The position numbers and the translations under genes are program-made. Under the pieces are notes generated by a model. That model searched no databases and was not told the origin of the DNA. It worked only from the letters and a program-made list of their open reading frames with translations. From Eshraghiella sp045129695 (lineage in GTDB: Bacteria; Bacillota; Clostridia; Lachnospirales; Lachnospiraceae), in contig JBGVJZ010000008.1 of the NCBI GenBank assembly GCA_045129695.1, positions 1 to 64,000 of the forward strand: a stretch of 64,000 bases of DNA, given 5' to 3'. Below, one piece after another: positions 53,159 through 62,829 of this stretch (position 1 is its first letter; every line of letters starts with the position of its first letter).

Positions 53159-55150
53159 CTAAACCATTATTTTCTTCACAGTCTCAACCACATTCTCCAC
53201 AGTAAATCCAAACTTTTTGAACAATGTGTTTGCCGGAGCACTTGCACCGAATCCTGTCATGGTTACATATGCACCATCAAGTCCGACATATTTGCCCCAT
53301 CCGAAATCTGATAAAGCTTCAACTGCAACTCTCTTGCGAACTGCCTTTGGAAGCACTGATTCTTTATATTCAGCACTCTGCTGCTCAAATACATCCATAC
53401 ATGGCATACTGACAACTCTTACATCAATTCCATCATTAATGAGAGCTTCTTTTGCTTCAACTGCAAGGGAAACCTCTGAACCTGAAGCCATAAGAATTGC
53501 ATCCGGAACCTCCTTAGTTGAATCAGCAATTACATATCCACCCTTTAAAGCATCCTTGCCTGAACCGGGAAGCTGTGGAAGATTCTGTCTTGAGAGTACA
53601 AGTGCAGTAGGTGTCTCCTTAGAGGTCAATGCATAATACCATGCTGCAGCTGTTTCTGTTGCATCACATGGACGGAATACTGAGAAATTAGGCATTGCCC
53701 TGAACATTGCCAACTGCTCAATCGGCTCATGTGTAGGACCATCTTCACCAACACCGATACTATCATGTGTGAACACATAAGTAAGAGGTGTCTTCATAAG
53801 AGATGAAAGTCTTGCCATTGGCTTGGTATAATCACTGAATACGAAGAAGGTTGATACAAATGCTCTTAAACCACCATGAAGCATAATACCATTGCCGATT
53901 GCAGCCATTGCCAATTCTCTTACACCAAAATGTAAGTTACAGCCTGCATAATTATCCTTTGAGAAATCTCCCTGTTCGTTCATATATGTCTTGGTAGATG
54001 GAGCAAGATCTGCTGCACCGCCAATAAGATTAGGAAGTAATGCTTTCGCCTTATTTAAAACCTTTCCTGAAATATTTCTAGTCGCATCAGCTGCATCACC
54101 ATGTGCCCAGAAATCCTCTGTATCAAGAACCTTGTCTGCAAGCTTTTCATCATGGTAAGTATCCCATAATTCCTTCATCTCAGGGTAGGCTTTGCAGTAA
54201 TCAGCAAAAAGAGTGTTCCATTCAGCCTCTGCATCAGCACCCTTGGCTGCAAGATTTTTGTAATTATCATATACTTCTTCCGGTACATAGAAAGCTTCCT
54301 GTGAAGGCCAGCCAAGATTCTCCTTAAGAGCTGTAATATTATCAACACCCAACGGCTCACCGTGAGCACTTGCCTTACCCTCTTTAGCCGGACAACCGAA
54401 ACCGATTCTTGTTCTGACCGTAATAAGCGATGGTCTTGTTGTATCAGCCTTAGCGTCTTCAATAGCTGCACCGATGGCAGCAATATCATTACCATCTTCT
54501 ACTGTTATGATCTGAAATCCAAATGCTTCAAATCTTTTCTGAACATTCTCAGTAAAGGCAATATCGGTATCGCCTTCAATTGAAATTTTATTAGAATCGT
54601 AAATTACGATTAATTTGTTAAGTCCCATTGTTCCCGCAAGTGACATAGCTTCTGATGAAATTCCTTCCATCATGCAGCCATCACCGCCAAGAACATATGT
54701 GTAGTGGTCAACCACAGGATATCCCTCTTTATTAAATACTGCTGCAAGATGTGCTTCTGCTGCTGCCATACCAACAGCCATACCCATTCCTGCACCAAGT
54801 GGTCCGGTTGTTGCCTCTACACCAACTGTATGTCCATATTCAGGATGTCCCGGTGTCAAAGAATCCAACTGTCTGAAATTCATTAAGTCTTCTTTAGTAA
54901 GTCCATATCCAAACAAATGTAAAAGAGAATATAAAAGTGTAGAACCATGTCCTCCTGAAAGAATAAATCTGTCTCTGTTCGCCCATTTTGGGTTAGCAGG
55001 ATTATGCTTCATTTGATTTCCCCAAAGCTCATATCCAATAGCAGCACATCCCAAAGGAAGTCCCGGATGACCGGAATTTGCTTTCTGAACTGCATCAGCA
55101 GCAAGAACTCTGATGGCATTAACTGACAACTGGTCCAAATTTGTACTCAT
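53159..55150 (-). CDS. tkt: Transketolase
   Basis: 663 residues from the ATG at 55150 (AAGAAAGGAATTT upstream); a longer frame from 55201 has no site. It moves two-carbon units in the pentose phosphate pathway using thiamine diphosphate. Marks are KANSGHPGLPLGCAAIG, the ThDP/Mg site GGDGCMMEGISSEA with DSNKISIEG, HDSIGVGEDGPTHEPIEQ and a C-terminal LPGSGKDALKGGYV. It follows the TPR gene by 43 bases in the same direction and may be partly cotranscribed with it. Confidence 0.97.
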   Translation of the reverse strand: MSTNLDQLSVNAIRVLAADAVQKANSGHPGLPLGCAAIGYELWGNQMKHNPANPKWANRDRFILSGGHGSTLLYSLLHLFGYGLTKEDLMNFRQLDSLTPGHPEYGHTVGVEATTGPLGAGMGMAVGMAAAEAHLAAVFNKEGYPVVDHYTYVLGGDGCMMEGISSEAMSLAGTMGLNKLIVIYDSNKISIEGDTDIAFTENVQKRFEAFGFQIITVEDGNDIAAIGAAIEDAKADTTRPSLITVRTRIGFGCPAKEGKASAHGEPLGVDNITALKENLGWPSQEAFYVPEEVYDNYKNLAAKGADAEAEWNTLFADYCKAYPEMKELWDTYHDEKLADKVLDTEDFWAHGDAADATRNISGKVLNKAKALLPNLIGGAADLAPSTKTYMNEQGDFSKDNYAGCNLHFGVRELAMAAIGNGIMLHGGLRAFVSTFFVFSDYTKPMARLSSLMKTPLTYVFTHDSIGVGEDGPTHEPIEQLAMFRAMPNFSVFRPCDATETAAAWYYALTSKETPTALVLSRQNLPQLPGSGKDALKGGYVIADSTKEVPDAILMASGSEVSLAVEAKEALINDGIDVRVVSMPCMDVFEQQSAEYKESVLPKAVRKRVAVEALSDFGWGKYVGLDGAYVTMTGFGASAPANTLFKKFGFTVENVVETVKKIMV

Positions 55151-55193
55151 GATATTAAATTCCTTTCTTATTTTCACAATTAAAAAGTCTGCA

Positions 55194-57623
55194 TTATACA
55201 AAATGCTTCTCTTTTAATAAAATTAATCCGTTTGATTTACGACCAAACAGCCCCTTACACTTTTTACCACATTTCTCAATCGCCCCATCAATAAGGCGTT
55301 TAACCTCATCTGCTTCAATTCCCGGAGTGGACACCTGAAGCTCATCGATTAATAAGTATACTTTCAAAAGAGCCTTTTCGTCAATACTGTATCCTTTTTC
55401 TTTTGCATAATCCTTAGCAATAATTACAAGGTCATTTACTGACATTTTCCTGAGTTCAATTGTATAATTGAACATTGCCGCAAAAGCAGGAGCCTCCATA
55501 AAAAGTCTCTTGATTGAATAATCCTCACCGGTAAGCATTACTAACATGGAGCCGGTCTGTCCCATCATAAATTCTGTTACATCCTTGACTGCATCCAATG
55601 TAAGCATTCCTGCATTTTCTATAATAAGAGTGGTTCCCTTTATCTTGTCAGCAGACTCGTGAATTCCTTTTTTGTTAAGAATTGCAGCAGTCGTTTTAGC
55701 AATCTTCAACCGGCGGATATCATCCTTTGCATGGAGTGCTTTAAAAAGATTGATGGCAAAGCCTGTTTTATCCGTATCCGCCCTGCCTACAATTGCAATA
55801 TTTCCATAAGCAGATGTTCCGTCATCAACGTCAAGCTTTTTGCCCTGAATCACTTTGTTAATGGATTCTTCCATACCACTCATGCAAAGATACTTGCGGA
55901 TGTATTTTCTCTCATCCTCCGTCATCTCCGGGATTACTTTCTCATCAGGTGCATAAATCATATCACTGTCTATCAGTTCAGCTTCCTCATCGCCTTCTTC
56001 AAGACCTGAAACTTCTTCTATTTCAAGCTTCTCCACCTCCGGGTTTTCATCGAAGGTTTCCTCCGAAATCATTTGAGTCACTTCTGCTTCAACAGTTGCT
56101 GCAACCTCTGACTGCACCTCTTTAAGAATCTCCTCTGCCAGATCCTCATGTCCGGCAAATTCCTCACGAATCTGGTTAGCAAGATTGTCGGAATCTTTAT
56201 TCTCCATAGTCTGTACTTCAGGCTCAGATATAGCTGAGTTTAACCAGTCCATAATTCCAATCTGACCCTCAATGATCTCATCGCCTTCGTGTTCCTCCAA
56301 AACGACCTTCGGTTCTGCAATATTAGCAATAACACTTGCCGCCGTCTGAGGTCCCACAACCGATACTATCGGCGAGAGTTTCTTGGATTCTTCAATATTC
56401 TCCTGTTCCTGCCCTGCCAGAGTCTCAGACTTAACTCCGGTCTCAACCGGCTGTTTTTGTGTAGCTATCGGTGCTGTTGCTACTGATACCGGCCTGTTCC
56501 AATGGTGTGTATTGATACGAAGTTCCTTGGTTGGTTCAAGTCTTTCCTCTGACTCTGCTTTTTCCTCAATCTGTTTCTCATACTCAGGTCTGAATTTAGC
56601 ACGAATCTCTGCATCAACCGCATCTTCATCAGGTCCCGGCTCATAATCTCCTGCAAGTACCTTTTTCCAACCCTCAAGCGGCTCAAGAATTATATCGGTT
56701 GTTCCTCCGGCTGAGCCACCTGTACTGTCATCGTATATTTTTTCACCCTTTTCAGCCATACTCTCCATGATAATGGACATACTTTTAGCAAGTTCTGCCT
56801 GAATATTCTGAGTATCATAAATCGAATAATTCTTCTCAGGAACAAGTATCTCTTCCTCCGGTTCTTTTTCCGTCTCATTTTCAACAGAAATAATCTCCGT
56901 CTGCGCTTCCTGCTTCTTCTTCGCTTCAGCTTCGCGCGCAGCCTCCTGCTGTGCCCTTAACTCATGGATATTAATTCCGGCCTGTCTGTACTGCTCCATC
57001 ACATCATATTTCATCTGCTGTGATTTGGTAAGTGGTGCAAATCTTTTTTTGAGAGAAAGTGCTTTATCAACATATTCGCCTTCATTAAACCATAAAATTA
57101 AGTCATCACATTCGCGAACACATTCCTCAATCCTTCCTGCCTGTGCATATAATTCTGCAAGCTCATAAGCATATCTCTCTTCCAGCTCACTATTCTTGTA
57201 CTCTTCAAGAATCTCTATGAGACGTTCAACAGACGCACCTCTTGCAACATTAATTTTGTACAAAAGAATGTATTTCCCTGAATCCTTCGGCGATTCCTCC
57301 ACGAACTCCTTATAAAGCTCCTCAGCCTCATCCAAATCATTAATCGCAATAGATAATTCTGTAAGCTTGTACAATAAACGTTTTCCGCCAAGATTGCGAT
57401 TATAAGCATAAACGCATATGTTTCTGGCTTCTTTAAGTCTTCCTGTCTGCTCATAAAGCTCTTCTGCAACCGAAAGCTCCGACCACTTTTTAACTTTACG
57501 CCATTCAATTGTATCAGCAACATTAACAGCTTCTTCTAAATCACCTTTATCACGAAGTCTGCCAATCTGCTCCAGTTTGATTCCCAACTCAACTCTGTCC
57601 AAACTGTACACCCTGCCTTTCAT
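55194..57623 (-). CDS. TPR protein with degenerate P-loop ATPase-like domain
   Basis: 809 residues, cytosolic. About residues 1-210 are TPR-like helical repeats (LYEQTGRLKEARNICVYAYN, AELYAQAGRIEECVREC). A charged, Glu-rich low-complexity middle spans about 215-560. The C-terminal 250 residues have an AAA-like fold with altered P-loop (IVGRADTDKTGFAINLF: no Gly before Lys-Thr) and Walker B-like TTLIIENAGML. The domain recalls CbbX/SpoVK-type modules but probably does not hydrolyse ATP. No clear ribosome binding site precedes the ATG at 57623; a TTG eight codons in is an alternative. It directly follows the SMC-like gene (68 bases) and may act with it. Function unknown. Confidence 0.7.
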   Translation of the reverse strand: MKGRVYSLDRVELGIKLEQIGRLRDKGDLEEAVNVADTIEWRKVKKWSELSVAEELYEQTGRLKEARNICVYAYNRNLGGKRLLYKLTELSIAINDLDEAEELYKEFVEESPKDSGKYILLYKINVARGASVERLIEILEEYKNSELEERYAYELAELYAQAGRIEECVRECDDLILWFNEGEYVDKALSLKKRFAPLTKSQQMKYDVMEQYRQAGINIHELRAQQEAAREAEAKKKQEAQTEIISVENETEKEPEEEILVPEKNYSIYDTQNIQAELAKSMSIIMESMAEKGEKIYDDSTGGSAGGTTDIILEPLEGWKKVLAGDYEPGPDEDAVDAEIRAKFRPEYEKQIEEKAESEERLEPTKELRINTHHWNRPVSVATAPIATQKQPVETGVKSETLAGQEQENIEESKKLSPIVSVVGPQTAASVIANIAEPKVVLEEHEGDEIIEGQIGIMDWLNSAISEPEVQTMENKDSDNLANQIREEFAGHEDLAEEILKEVQSEVAATVEAEVTQMISEETFDENPEVEKLEIEEVSGLEEGDEEAELIDSDMIYAPDEKVIPEMTEDERKYIRKYLCMSGMEESINKVIQGKKLDVDDGTSAYGNIAIVGRADTDKTGFAINLFKALHAKDDIRRLKIAKTTAAILNKKGIHESADKIKGTTLIIENAGMLTLDAVKDVTEFMMGQTGSMLVMLTGEDYSIKRLFMEAPAFAAMFNYTIELRKMSVNDLVIIAKDYAKEKGYSIDEKALLKVYLLIDELQVSTPGIEADEVKRLIDGAIEKCGKKCKGLFGRKSNGLILLKEKHFV

Positions 57624-57691
57624 ATTCTTTATATTTAAAGATAATAACCCTGAATAATTTTATCACAGCAATATATCAATGTCAAAAGAAG

Positions 57692-60600
57692 TTATAAAAT
57701 GTCTAACATTGTCTGTTCATAATCCAACACATTATAGTCCATTTCTTCCGTATCAATCTGACTCCTGTAATCTACTACAACAGTCTGCTGCCTGTCTGCA
57801 ATCATCTTCTGTCCAAGCACATAATTAACATCAAACATTTTCGTAATTGCAGGCGTTGCGCCACGTGCCGGCACCACAAGCTGTACATGATTAGTTTTCA
57901 GGAGCTTAAAAATCGGTTCCCATATGTATACATCTTTTGCTGCACCAAACGGATTATCAATGAAAATTGTTTTACCTATTACCGAACTATCCTTGCCCAT
58001 TGCATTAAGACTTGAAATATAGTGGATAATCGCAATAAGGAACTGTATGTAAATACCCTGTGACTGTCCTGTACTGCCGACCGCCTCCTCGTATTTGAGA
58101 TAGCGGCTTTGATCCTTAATGTGTTCACGCTTATACAGACATAATTTAATGCTGTTCATATCCGTAACTATAACCGAAAACATCTTTTTCCATGATAAGC
58201 GGTTCTTCATATATTTGAGCTTATCAGCCGGATTATTAAAGGTCTCTGCACCGGCAACTGTTTCGTTGATATACACCGACATTCTGTCTTTATATATTTC
58301 TTCTTTGATATATGGAATCGACATTGTTATTATAGGAATAACCTCGTCATCCATTGTGATTCTTGAAAGCTTTGGCAATCGGTCAAGCTCGGTGCGTATA
58401 TTACTGCAAATCTGGATACAACGGTTTTCAAAGCTTTCCTTCATTCTTTCCATGTCACTGATGCTCTTCTCAATCCGGTCTCTCTCAAGTGCAATGCACT
58501 CATTGGTCTCCCGTATGCTTTGAAGCATCTCCTCGACATCCGCTATTTTTGCAGGTGATACAAGGCTGTTTCTGACCTCATCAGCAAGCTCGTAGGCCTC
58601 AAGACTGTTGAGAGAATCCACAAGCGCCTGCTTATCCTCAACAAATCTGTTGCGAAGACGATTTTCCTCTTTTCTGAGCTTTTCAAACTGTTTTTGAAGT
58701 TTCTCATAATCATCTGCGGTAAGTTCCCCGTAAACACCATCAGAACGTGTATTCTCAGGTACCTCAATACCTGCATTTCTTATTATCCTTTCAATGTCCT
58801 TTTCCATAAAAAGAATATCTTTGTTGTCATGTTCAACTGCCTTGATGTTCTGTGTGGCTTCAAACAGCTGTTTTTCAATACGTGACATTTCCTGCCTGTG
58901 GCTTACAATGAAAGCCTGGGGATTAGTAATGTTTTCCCTGATAAATTCTCCGTATTTATCCTGATATTTACGCCTTCCATGCTCAATACTTCCCTCCATT
59001 CTGTTTTTCTGGGCACTTTGTGCGTCAAGTGAGCCGTCAAGAGCGGTAATTGCCTTATCAGCACCACTAATCCTGTTCTTAAGCTGAAGCATTTCCTCCA
59101 TGCTGCATGAAGCAAGCTTTCCTTCATCATAAGCTTTTCCTGCCGCTTCCATTGTCATACCCCTGTACAGAATATTATCTGAGCTTTTCTTCATAGCGGC
59201 TTCATAACTGGCGAGAAGTTTTTCCTTATCCGATATATCTCCAAATTCTCCTGAGACAATTTTACGCAAAGCCGCCATTTTAGCATCAATTTCTTCCTCT
59301 GTAAGCCCGTTGGCCGGAGAAATATTTTCCTGCAGATATGGTTTAAAATTAACTTCAAAATCCCTGTTACTTTCATCAAACTGCTGACGGATATGCTCAT
59401 ATTCCATTTTTGACTGATTAAGCGCATTGTTTCTGTCGTCCGTTTTACGAACCGCATTACTGTACGAACGCTTTATTTCCGTTAAAATATTTTCATCAGC
59501 TTTTCGTTTCGAATATTTTCTGTTTAACAAATCGTTTTTCTCTTCAAGCTTTTCGTATATTCCGACGTTTTTCTTAAATTCCTCAAGATGCTTTTTCTCA
59601 CTGCTGATACTTTCATTTAATTCCACAAGCTTAGCTCTGAGTTCATCAGCTTTGATTATATCGTTCTCTTTTTGTCTGACAAGTCTGTCTCTGTCCCGTT
59701 GTATGGTCTGAATACGGTTATTGATTGAATCCGCAGTCTGAATGTTTCTTATGGATTTTATAAAAATTTCATCCTCTGCTACCATCTTACATTTATCCGC
59801 ACATTTTCTGACAATATCCTGATAGCGGTTAATTTCCTCTGAATTTTTCTGGATTTCTGCAGCAAGCAATGCCTCATCCCACAAAAAGCTCATGTTACGA
59901 CATACACCAAACAACTCCTCAGTATCAAACGGCTGACATCCTTCTTCAATTACTGAGTACTTAAGAATAGGTATTATATAACTGCCGGTGTTCAAAGCAG
60001 CAAGTACTTTATCCTGTTTTATTTCATCATATGAATCTTTTGCAAAGATTACAAAAGGTACCTGTGGAAATGTTGCAAGCAGCTCCGTGGCATTTTCACC
60101 CATATCGGATAAAATATCATTGCCGCTCACTACGTCATCACCATAACGGCTTATGAGATATTTAAGCACCGTATTATATGGCAGTTCATATTCCGGTAGT
60201 CTGTGATTTCTTATATCCTTCTCATACTCCACAAGCCTTTCAAGCTGTTGCTCATTATCTGTTCTTTCGCGATTAAGTTTGTATAAAAGTTCTTCGAGAA
60301 TTGTTTCCAGCTGTTCATTATTGGCAGCATTATAAACAGCTTTTATTTTATCTGACTTTTCCTGTATTACAACAGCTTCCCTAAACTCATTCTGAAGATA
60401 ATTCTCTTCTTCAGAAAGCTTGGCAATACCACTTTCAATAACAATTCTGTTATTACTTATTATGTTAAGCTGATTATCTGCATCCCTTACGCCTGTTTCC
60501 ATCTGTGCAATATTTTGTGCCGCACTATCTGCTTTTGTGCGGGCACTTTCACACATTTCCCATGCATTGTCAGCAACCAGCAGTCCGCTTTTCTCAAGCA

Positions 60601-62104
60601 GTCTCCCAAGTTCATCCTCCATTGCAGAAATTTCACTTTCCATTCCCTGCAAAAGGCCTTCATAAACCTTGACATTTCCATAAATCTGCTGCTGTTCCTG
60701 TTCAGCACCTTCATATTCCGTAATTGCTGTCTGATATTTATGAAAAAGCTCATCCTTATGGGTACCAAGCCGGATATTCCTATCAGTAATTAAAAGCTCC
60801 TTGGCCGCTGCAAGTTCTGCCATCTCATAAAGTACATTCTTCCCATCGGAATTGCTGCTGTTAATTAACTCTCTAGTCTCGTCATACTTACGCTTGTTTG
60901 CCAGATAATCCTCATAATCAGCGGCATTTTCATGCATATACAGCTCATCTTTTAAGGAATTTCTGCTATTAATAAGTTCATTACGTTCAGTTATTGTATC
61001 ATTAATCAGGCTATTCAGTTTTTCAAGTTCCACAAGCTCTGTTTCTATTTCGGCAAGGGCTACCAGCCTTGTCTCCTCAGCTAATCTGTTATGACAGTTC
61101 TCTGTGACAAGTTCTAATTCATTAAGACGTTTTTTGGTATCTGCCACCTTCTGCCTGCATGCAAAAAGGGTATCAAGAAGCTTTAACTCGATTTCCTGTC
61201 TTCCTGAAAAAACCTCTGTAAAATCATGAAGCTTTCCGCCAAAGTGTTCCAGAAGGGCAATCTGTTCATCATATCTGCCCATTTCGCCTTTTCTCTTGGA
61301 TAATTCAATCAGCTTATCCTTGATATCCAGAAGGGTTTTTGCCATTTCTTCGTCATCACCTGACGAAGAATCCTTGCGAATTCTGTTGTTATAGGATTTT
61401 TCGATAATTTCTTCGATAAGAAGGTCTTCCACAACCTTACGTGTTGTCTTATAATTATTCTCAAAATAAGTTCTTACATGACCCTCGGTTTTGTTAATTC
61501 CACGAATAATTTCCCACTGACTCTCATACAAGCCATAGTTGCTGATAAAATTCTGGTAGTCTCCTTTTCTGTCGAAAATTCTGACCTCTACACCAAAATC
61601 TTTTTTCTCCAAGTCTCTCAGATAACTTTTGAGACCATTGTAGGTAATTCTCTCTCCGTTCTTAACAAGAGGAAGATTCTTAATGTCGTTCTCTCCAAAC
61701 TCTCTGTAAAAAATACAATAATTAAAATATTCTATATTGGCAGTTTCCCTGTTATTATCCGCATCCTCTCCCTGTTCCCTGCCTTTTCTGGCACAAAAAC
61801 CTGTGGTCATATATTTATAACCGTTACGGATATCGCAGGCATCAAGCTTCCACTCAACAAGCGAGTGAATTGTGGTATTACCGTTGCCGGAACGGAATAA
61901 TTTCTCAATCGGCTGCTTATCATCAAGTGTGCAGTTCGGAATCATGTTCTGAAGCAAAAGAAGCATTAATACACTTTTACCGCCACCGTTTGCAAGGTCA
62001 TATATTGTATTTTTGCCCGATAAACGCATAAGGAAATCATCATAAAACTGCGTGCCGAAATTATATTTAACGTTATTTACACGAATTCTGTTAATCTGCG
62101 CCAT
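57692..62104 (-). CDS. SMC/MukB-like condensin ATPase (JetC-like)
   Basis: 1,470 residues. The N-terminal P-loop is LANGGGKSVLMLL (residues 37-49). A very long coiled-coil region with a hinge-like middle spans about 240-1,290. The C-terminal part has a signature-like TGQSQGIYIQF and Walker B KTIFIDNPFGAA, where the usual catalytic Glu after Asp is Asn. The gene is preceded by MukE-like and MukF-like partners with 3-8 base gaps, the order of JetA-JetB-JetC in Wadjet defence or of MukBEF-type condensins. It should extrude or clamp DNA loops. An AGGAGTAAAAG site precedes the ATG. JetD nuclease is not visible in the window. Confidence 0.85.
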   Translation of the reverse strand: MAQINRIRVNNVKYNFGTQFYDDFLMRLSGKNTIYDLANGGGKSVLMLLLLQNMIPNCTLDDKQPIEKLFRSGNGNTTIHSLVEWKLDACDIRNGYKYMTTGFCARKGREQGEDADNNRETANIEYFNYCIFYREFGENDIKNLPLVKNGERITYNGLKSYLRDLEKKDFGVEVRIFDRKGDYQNFISNYGLYESQWEIIRGINKTEGHVRTYFENNYKTTRKVVEDLLIEEIIEKSYNNRIRKDSSSGDDEEMAKTLLDIKDKLIELSKRKGEMGRYDEQIALLEHFGGKLHDFTEVFSGRQEIELKLLDTLFACRQKVADTKKRLNELELVTENCHNRLAEETRLVALAEIETELVELEKLNSLINDTITERNELINSRNSLKDELYMHENAADYEDYLANKRKYDETRELINSSNSDGKNVLYEMAELAAAKELLITDRNIRLGTHKDELFHKYQTAITEYEGAEQEQQQIYGNVKVYEGLLQGMESEISAMEDELGRLLEKSGLLVADNAWEMCESARTKADSAAQNIAQMETGVRDADNQLNIISNNRIVIESGIAKLSEEENYLQNEFREAVVIQEKSDKIKAVYNAANNEQLETILEELLYKLNRERTDNEQQLERLVEYEKDIRNHRLPEYELPYNTVLKYLISRYGDDVVSGNDILSDMGENATELLATFPQVPFVIFAKDSYDEIKQDKVLAALNTGSYIIPILKYSVIEEGCQPFDTEELFGVCRNMSFLWDEALLAAEIQKNSEEINRYQDIVRKCADKCKMVAEDEIFIKSIRNIQTADSINNRIQTIQRDRDRLVRQKENDIIKADELRAKLVELNESISSEKKHLEEFKKNVGIYEKLEEKNDLLNRKYSKRKADENILTEIKRSYSNAVRKTDDRNNALNQSKMEYEHIRQQFDESNRDFEVNFKPYLQENISPANGLTEEEIDAKMAALRKIVSGEFGDISDKEKLLASYEAAMKKSSDNILYRGMTMEAAGKAYDEGKLASCSMEEMLQLKNRISGADKAITALDGSLDAQSAQKNRMEGSIEHGRRKYQDKYGEFIRENITNPQAFIVSHRQEMSRIEKQLFEATQNIKAVEHDNKDILFMEKDIERIIRNAGIEVPENTRSDGVYGELTADDYEKLQKQFEKLRKEENRLRNRFVEDKQALVDSLNSLEAYELADEVRNSLVSPAKIADVEEMLQSIRETNECIALERDRIEKSISDMERMKESFENRCIQICSNIRTELDRLPKLSRITMDDEVIPIITMSIPYIKEEIYKDRMSVYINETVAGAETFNNPADKLKYMKNRLSWKKMFSVIVTDMNSIKLCLYKREHIKDQSRYLKYEEAVGSTGQSQGIYIQFLIAIIHYISSLNAMGKDSSVIGKTIFIDNPFGAAKDVYIWEPIFKLLKTNHVQLVVPARGATPAITKMFDVNYVLGQKMIADRQQTVVVDYRSQIDTEEMDYNVLDYEQTMLDIL

Positions 62105-62107
62105 CTT

Positions 62108-62821
62108 TTACTCCTCTCCGTTATTGCTGTTCATAATCTCATAAAGCCTGCCCCTGTTGTCTTCAAAATAATTCTCGGCAATCGCCTTAAACCTGTCCGT
62201 TGGAAAATATCTTTCCTTGGATTCTGTAAAAAGCTTCTGTGTAACCAAAAAATTAAATGCAATTTTGGCATAGCCTGATTTGGAATTCTTCGCCGCACGA
62301 ATTCCGTTCTTATCATCAACGCTGACAACAGGAAGTTCGTCCCACAGGAGTGCAAGTGCTTTGAAGGATTCTTCCTCAGCCTCCTCCATCACGATTCCCC
62401 CGGAATGGTCTATGAGTCCCGACAAGGCTGCGTCAGTTGAACGAATTACATCTTCGATTCTTACATATTCAAGATATGTGCTATTGGCGGAATCCTTGTA
62501 AAACTCAGTAATAATATTATAAATAATGAAATATACCATAAAAAGCTCTTTATTAAGTCTGAGACCCATCATTCTCTTAAGCTCCTCGTTGGTAAATCCA
62601 AACACTCTGTTGTTATTACCGGCACTAATAATAAGTGAATTATTATATTCATACAGATGTATGTCCATTTTCTTCATTATCTGCATGGTAATATCATAAA
62701 CCTCGCTGTTGTGGCTGTATTCCTCATAAAGCATTGCATTACTGCCGGAGGCTTTGACAGTATCTCCCATTATCAATGCTGACACAATATCCAATGCCTT
62801 TTCAAGATTTCTATTTTCCAT
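62108..62821 (-). CDS. MukE/JetB-like condensin subunit (DUF6063-like)
   Basis: 237 residues from the ATG at 62821 (TAGAGG five bases upstream). It is winged-helix-like and helical, with no membrane segment: LEKALDIVSALIMGDT, a mid region EYVRIEDVIRSTDAALSGL, and a C-terminal KERYFPTDRFKAIAENYF. It lies between the MukF-like and SMC-like genes with gaps of 3-8 bases, matching the KITE-type subunit of MukBEF/Wadjet complexes. The DUF6063 name is from memory; assignment rests mainly on position and size. Confidence 0.7.
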   Translation of the reverse strand: MENRNLEKALDIVSALIMGDTVKASGSNAMLYEEYSHNSEVYDITMQIMKKMDIHLYEYNNSLIISAGNNNRVFGFTNEELKRMMGLRLNKELFMVYFIIYNIITEFYKDSANSTYLEYVRIEDVIRSTDAALSGLIDHSGGIVMEEAEEESFKALALLWDELPVVSVDDKNGIRAAKNSKSGYAKIAFNFLVTQKLFTESKERYFPTDRFKAIAENYFEDNRGRLYEIMNSNNGEE

Positions 62822-62829
62822 AAACACCT

